From NCBI GenBank assembly GCA_029054535.1, contig JAIDFC010000118.1, positions 5,113-12,087 of the forward strand: a stretch of DNA of 6,975 bases, read 5' to 3'. Position numbers and translations under genes: made by a program. The DNA is from Rikenella sp. (GTDB taxonomy: Bacteria > Bacteroidota > Bacteroidia > Bacteroidales > Rikenellaceae). Under the pieces are notes generated by a model, which saw only the letters and a program-made list of their open reading frames with translations, searched no databases and was not told where the DNA came from. Positions 4,970-6,975 of the stretch are shown piece after piece (position 1 is the stretch's first letter; each line of letters begins with the position of its first letter).

Positions 4970-6975
4970 CTATTTTTCCTGCTTCAAAGCCGCGTGAGCC
5001 GCCGCCAACCGCGCGATCGGCACCCGGAACGGCGAGCAAGACACATAATTGAGCCCCGCATAATGGCAGAACTCTACCGAGCTCGGTTCACCGCCGTGTT
5101 CGCCGCAGATCCCGCACTTCAAGCCTTCGCGCACCCCGCGACCTTTGAACACCGCTTCGCGAATCAACTGACCCACCCCTTTGACATCCAGAATCTGGAA
5201 CGGGTCTTGTTTCAAGATCCCCTTACGCAGGTATTCCGGCAGGAACTTGCTGATGTCGTCGCGCGAGAACCCGAGCGTCATCTGCGTCAAGTCGTTGGTC
5301 CCGAACGAGAAGAACTGAGCCACCTCGGCAATCTCATTGGCCGTAACCGCCGCACGCGGAACCTCGATCATCGTCCCGATCATGTAGTCGATCTTATCGT
5401 TCCGTTCAGCGAACACTTCGTTCGCCGTAGCGTCGATGATCTTCTTCTGGTACTTGAGCTCTTTGTGGTTCCCCACGAGCGGCACCATGATTTCGACATG
5501 CACCGGCGTCCCTTTCTTCTTCACGTTCATGGCCGCTTCGATAATCGCACGGGTCTGCATCTCGGTAATTTCCGGATAGGTGTTCCCCAACCGGCACCCA
5601 CGATGCCCCAACATCGGGTTGAACTCAGCCAACGCTTCGACCTTTTCTTTGATCTTTTCGTAGCTAACCCCCATTTCAGCCGCCATTTCGCGCTGTTCCT
5701 TTTCGAAGTGCGGTACGAACTCGTGCAACGGCGGGTCCAAAAGCCGAACGGTTACCGGGTTCCCCTCCATCACTTCGAACAGCCCTTCGAAGTCGCCGCG
5801 CTGAATCGGCAGCAACTTGGCCAACGCTTTCCGCCGCCCTTCTTCGTCGTCGGCGAGGATCATCTCGCGCACCGCCTTGATCCGGTCCCCTTCGAAGAAC
5901 ATGTGCTCGGTCCGGCAGAGACCGATCCCCTGCGCGCCGAACGCAAACGCCTGCTTAGCATCGCGCGGCGAGTCGGCATTGGCCCGCACCTGCAAGTGCG
6001 CATACTTGCTGGCCAAGTCCATCAGTTTCCCGAAGTCGCCCGACAGATCGGCCGCCTGCGTAGCCACCTTTCCGTCGTACACTTCGCCCGTCGAACCGTT
6101 CAACGAGATCCAGTCGCCCTCCTTGAGCACCGTTCCGTCGATGGTCATCGTCCGCGCCTTGTAGTCCACCTGGATAGCCCCCGCACCGGAAACGCAGCAT
6201 TTCCCCATCCCACGTGCCACCACAGCCGCATGCGAAGTCATCCCCCCGCGTGCAGTCAAAATCCCGTTGGCAGCGTTCATCCCCTTCAAGTCCTCCGGCG
6301 AGGTTTCGATACGGACGAGGATAGTCTCTTTCCCCTGTTCTTTCCACGCCTCGGCGTCGTCGGCAAAGAAGACGATCTGTCCCGTAGCCGCCCCCGGCGA
6401 TGCCGGCAGCCCCTTGGTCAGCACCTTGGCCGATTTCACCGCCTCTTTGTCGAACACCGGGTGCAACAACTCGTCGAGTTTGGCCGGTTCGACCCGCAGC
6501 ACTGCGGTCTTTTCGTCGATCAACCCTTCGCCGAGCATCTCCATAGCCATCCGGACCATCGCTTCCCCGGTCCGTTTCCCCGAACGGGTCTGGAGCATCC
6601 ACAGTTTACCGTCCTGGATGGTAAACTCGATGTCCTGCATATCTTTGAAGTAGGTTTCCAAGTGGTTCTGGATTTCGTCCAGCTCTTTGTAAACCGCCGG
6701 CATCACCTCTTCGAGCGACGGATACTTAGCCTTGCGTTCCTCTTCGCTGATTCCCTGCAGCTTAGCCCACCGACGCGAGCCTTCGACCGTGATCTGCTGC
6801 GGCGTGCGAATCCCCGCCACAACGTCTTCCCCCTGAGCATTCACCAGGTATTCGCCATTGAAGATATTTTCCCCGGTCGCCGCATCGCGCGTGAAAGCCA
6901 CCCCCGTCGCCGGGTGGGCGCCGGGGCGGGTGTACCCAGGGGGCGCGGCGGGGGGGGCGTGCATGGGTGGGCTAG
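4970..6975 (-). CDS. ppdK: Pyruvate,phosphate dikinase, N-terminus missing at contig edge
   Basis: Cytoplasmic enzyme interconverting ATP + Pi + pyruvate and AMP + PPi + PEP, used by anaerobes in PPi-linked glycolysis or to make PEP. Numbered from the ATG at 6964, which is not the true start, the visible parts are as follows. The end of the ATP-grasp domain runs to about residue 135 (TGVAFTRDAATGE at 20-32, EDVVAGIRTP 46-55, MLQTRSGKRTG 123-133). The phosphohistidine swivel domain carries catalytic H245 in GGMTSHAAVVAR. The PEP/pyruvate TIM barrel has R351 (RTEHMFF), R407, E534, N557-D558 and catalytic C620 (CGICGEHGG). These equal H455, R561, R617, E745, N768, D769 and C831 of the Clostridium symbiosum enzyme, an offset of 210-211, so about 210 N-terminal residues are absent. 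The first ~19 residues (6908-6964) are Pro/Ala/Gly-rich and do not fit the family. The frame stays open to the edge. The C-terminus is complete (TAG at 4970). Confidence 0.95.
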   Translation of the reverse strand, partial: SPPMHAPPAAPPGYTRPGAHPATGVAFTRDAATGENIFNGEYLVNAQGEDVVAGIRTPQQITVEGSRRWAKLQGISEEERKAKYPSLEEVMPAVYKELDEIQNHLETYFKDMQDIEFTIQDGKLWMLQTRSGKRTGEAMVRMAMEMLGEGLIDEKTAVLRVEPAKLDELLHPVFDKEAVKSAKVLTKGLPASPGAATGQIVFFADDAEAWKEQGKETILVRIETSPEDLKGMNAANGILTARGGMTSHAAVVARGMGKCCVSGAGAIQVDYKARTMTIDGTVLKEGDWISLNGSTGEVYDGKVATQAADLSGDFGKLMDLASKYAHLQVRANADSPRDAKQAFAFGAQGIGLCRTEHMFFEGDRIKAVREMILADDEEGRRKALAKLLPIQRGDFEGLFEVMEGNPVTVRLLDPPLHEFVPHFEKEQREMAAEMGVSYEKIKEKVEALAEFNPMLGHRGCRLGNTYPEITEMQTRAIIEAAMNVKKKGTPVHVEIMVPLVGNHKELKYQKKIIDATANEVFAERNDKIDYMIGTMIEVPRAAVTANEIAEVAQFFSFGTNDLTQMTLGFSRDDISKFLPEYLRKGILKQDPFQILDVKGVGQLIREAVFKGRGVREGLKCGICGEHGGEPSSVEFCHYAGLNYVSCSPFRVPIARLAAAHAALKQEK
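6908..6975. other. Right contig edge, coding frame kept but homology lost
   Basis: Reading ppdK toward its 5' end, family similarity stops abruptly at TGVAFTRD (codon of T20 at 6905-6907). It is replaced by G-rich plus-strand sequence, including a run of eight G. The conserved segment expected just upstream in PPDKs is not seen. This mirrors the homopolymer-rich left edge and points to end-of-contig error or chimerism. The ATG at 6962-6964 lies in this part and should not be taken as a start. Confidence 0.6.

Overview
The window looks like a whole short contig from a high-GC member of the Bacteroidota, most likely an Alistipes/Rikenellaceae-type gut anaerobe. This is inferred from three things: protein flavour (the metK and pyruvate,phosphate dikinase sequences and a DEAD-box helicase with a DbpA-type C-terminal domain), the absence of Shine-Dalgarno sequences before the starts, and a perfect Bacteroidetes-type -7 box (TAnnTTTG) upstream of metK. 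All three real genes lie on the minus strand. In transcription order they are a 5'-truncated pyruvate,phosphate dikinase (ppdK, right edge), S-adenosylmethionine synthetase (metK) and a DEAD-box RNA helicase (left).

Layout: 1-60 is a corrupted, homopolymer-rich edge holding remnants of a terminator-like stem. 113-1885 is the helicase. 1908-1947 holds two back-to-back hairpins in its leader. 1948-3006 is about 1 kb without a convincing gene; it is GC-rich (62-63% in two sampled 60-base lines), packed with inverted repeats, and carries several diverged direct-repeat units. 3007-4239 is metK. 4240-4480 is a long AT-richer metK leader ending in the promoter box. 4481-4876 has no convincing gene but several GC-rich palindromes. 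4877-4919 is a strong bidirectional terminator. 4970 to the right edge is ppdK, whose last ~70 bases (about 6908-6975) no longer resemble the family.

Functionally the three genes are housekeeping: PEP/pyruvate interconversion using PPi/AMP, methyl-donor synthesis, and RNA remodelling (ribosome assembly, mRNA decay or cold adaptation). Nothing indicates one operon. metK has its own promoter and is shielded from ppdK by a terminator, and the helicase is separated from metK by the hairpin island.

No defence system, mobile-element gene, CRISPR array, tRNA or rRNA was recognised. The most interesting material is the noncoding 1908-2965 stretch. It contains two very large composite hairpins (28 and 24 base pairs), repeat units whose stems are kept although the arm sequences differ, and a structured helicase leader. 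What this region does is unknown.
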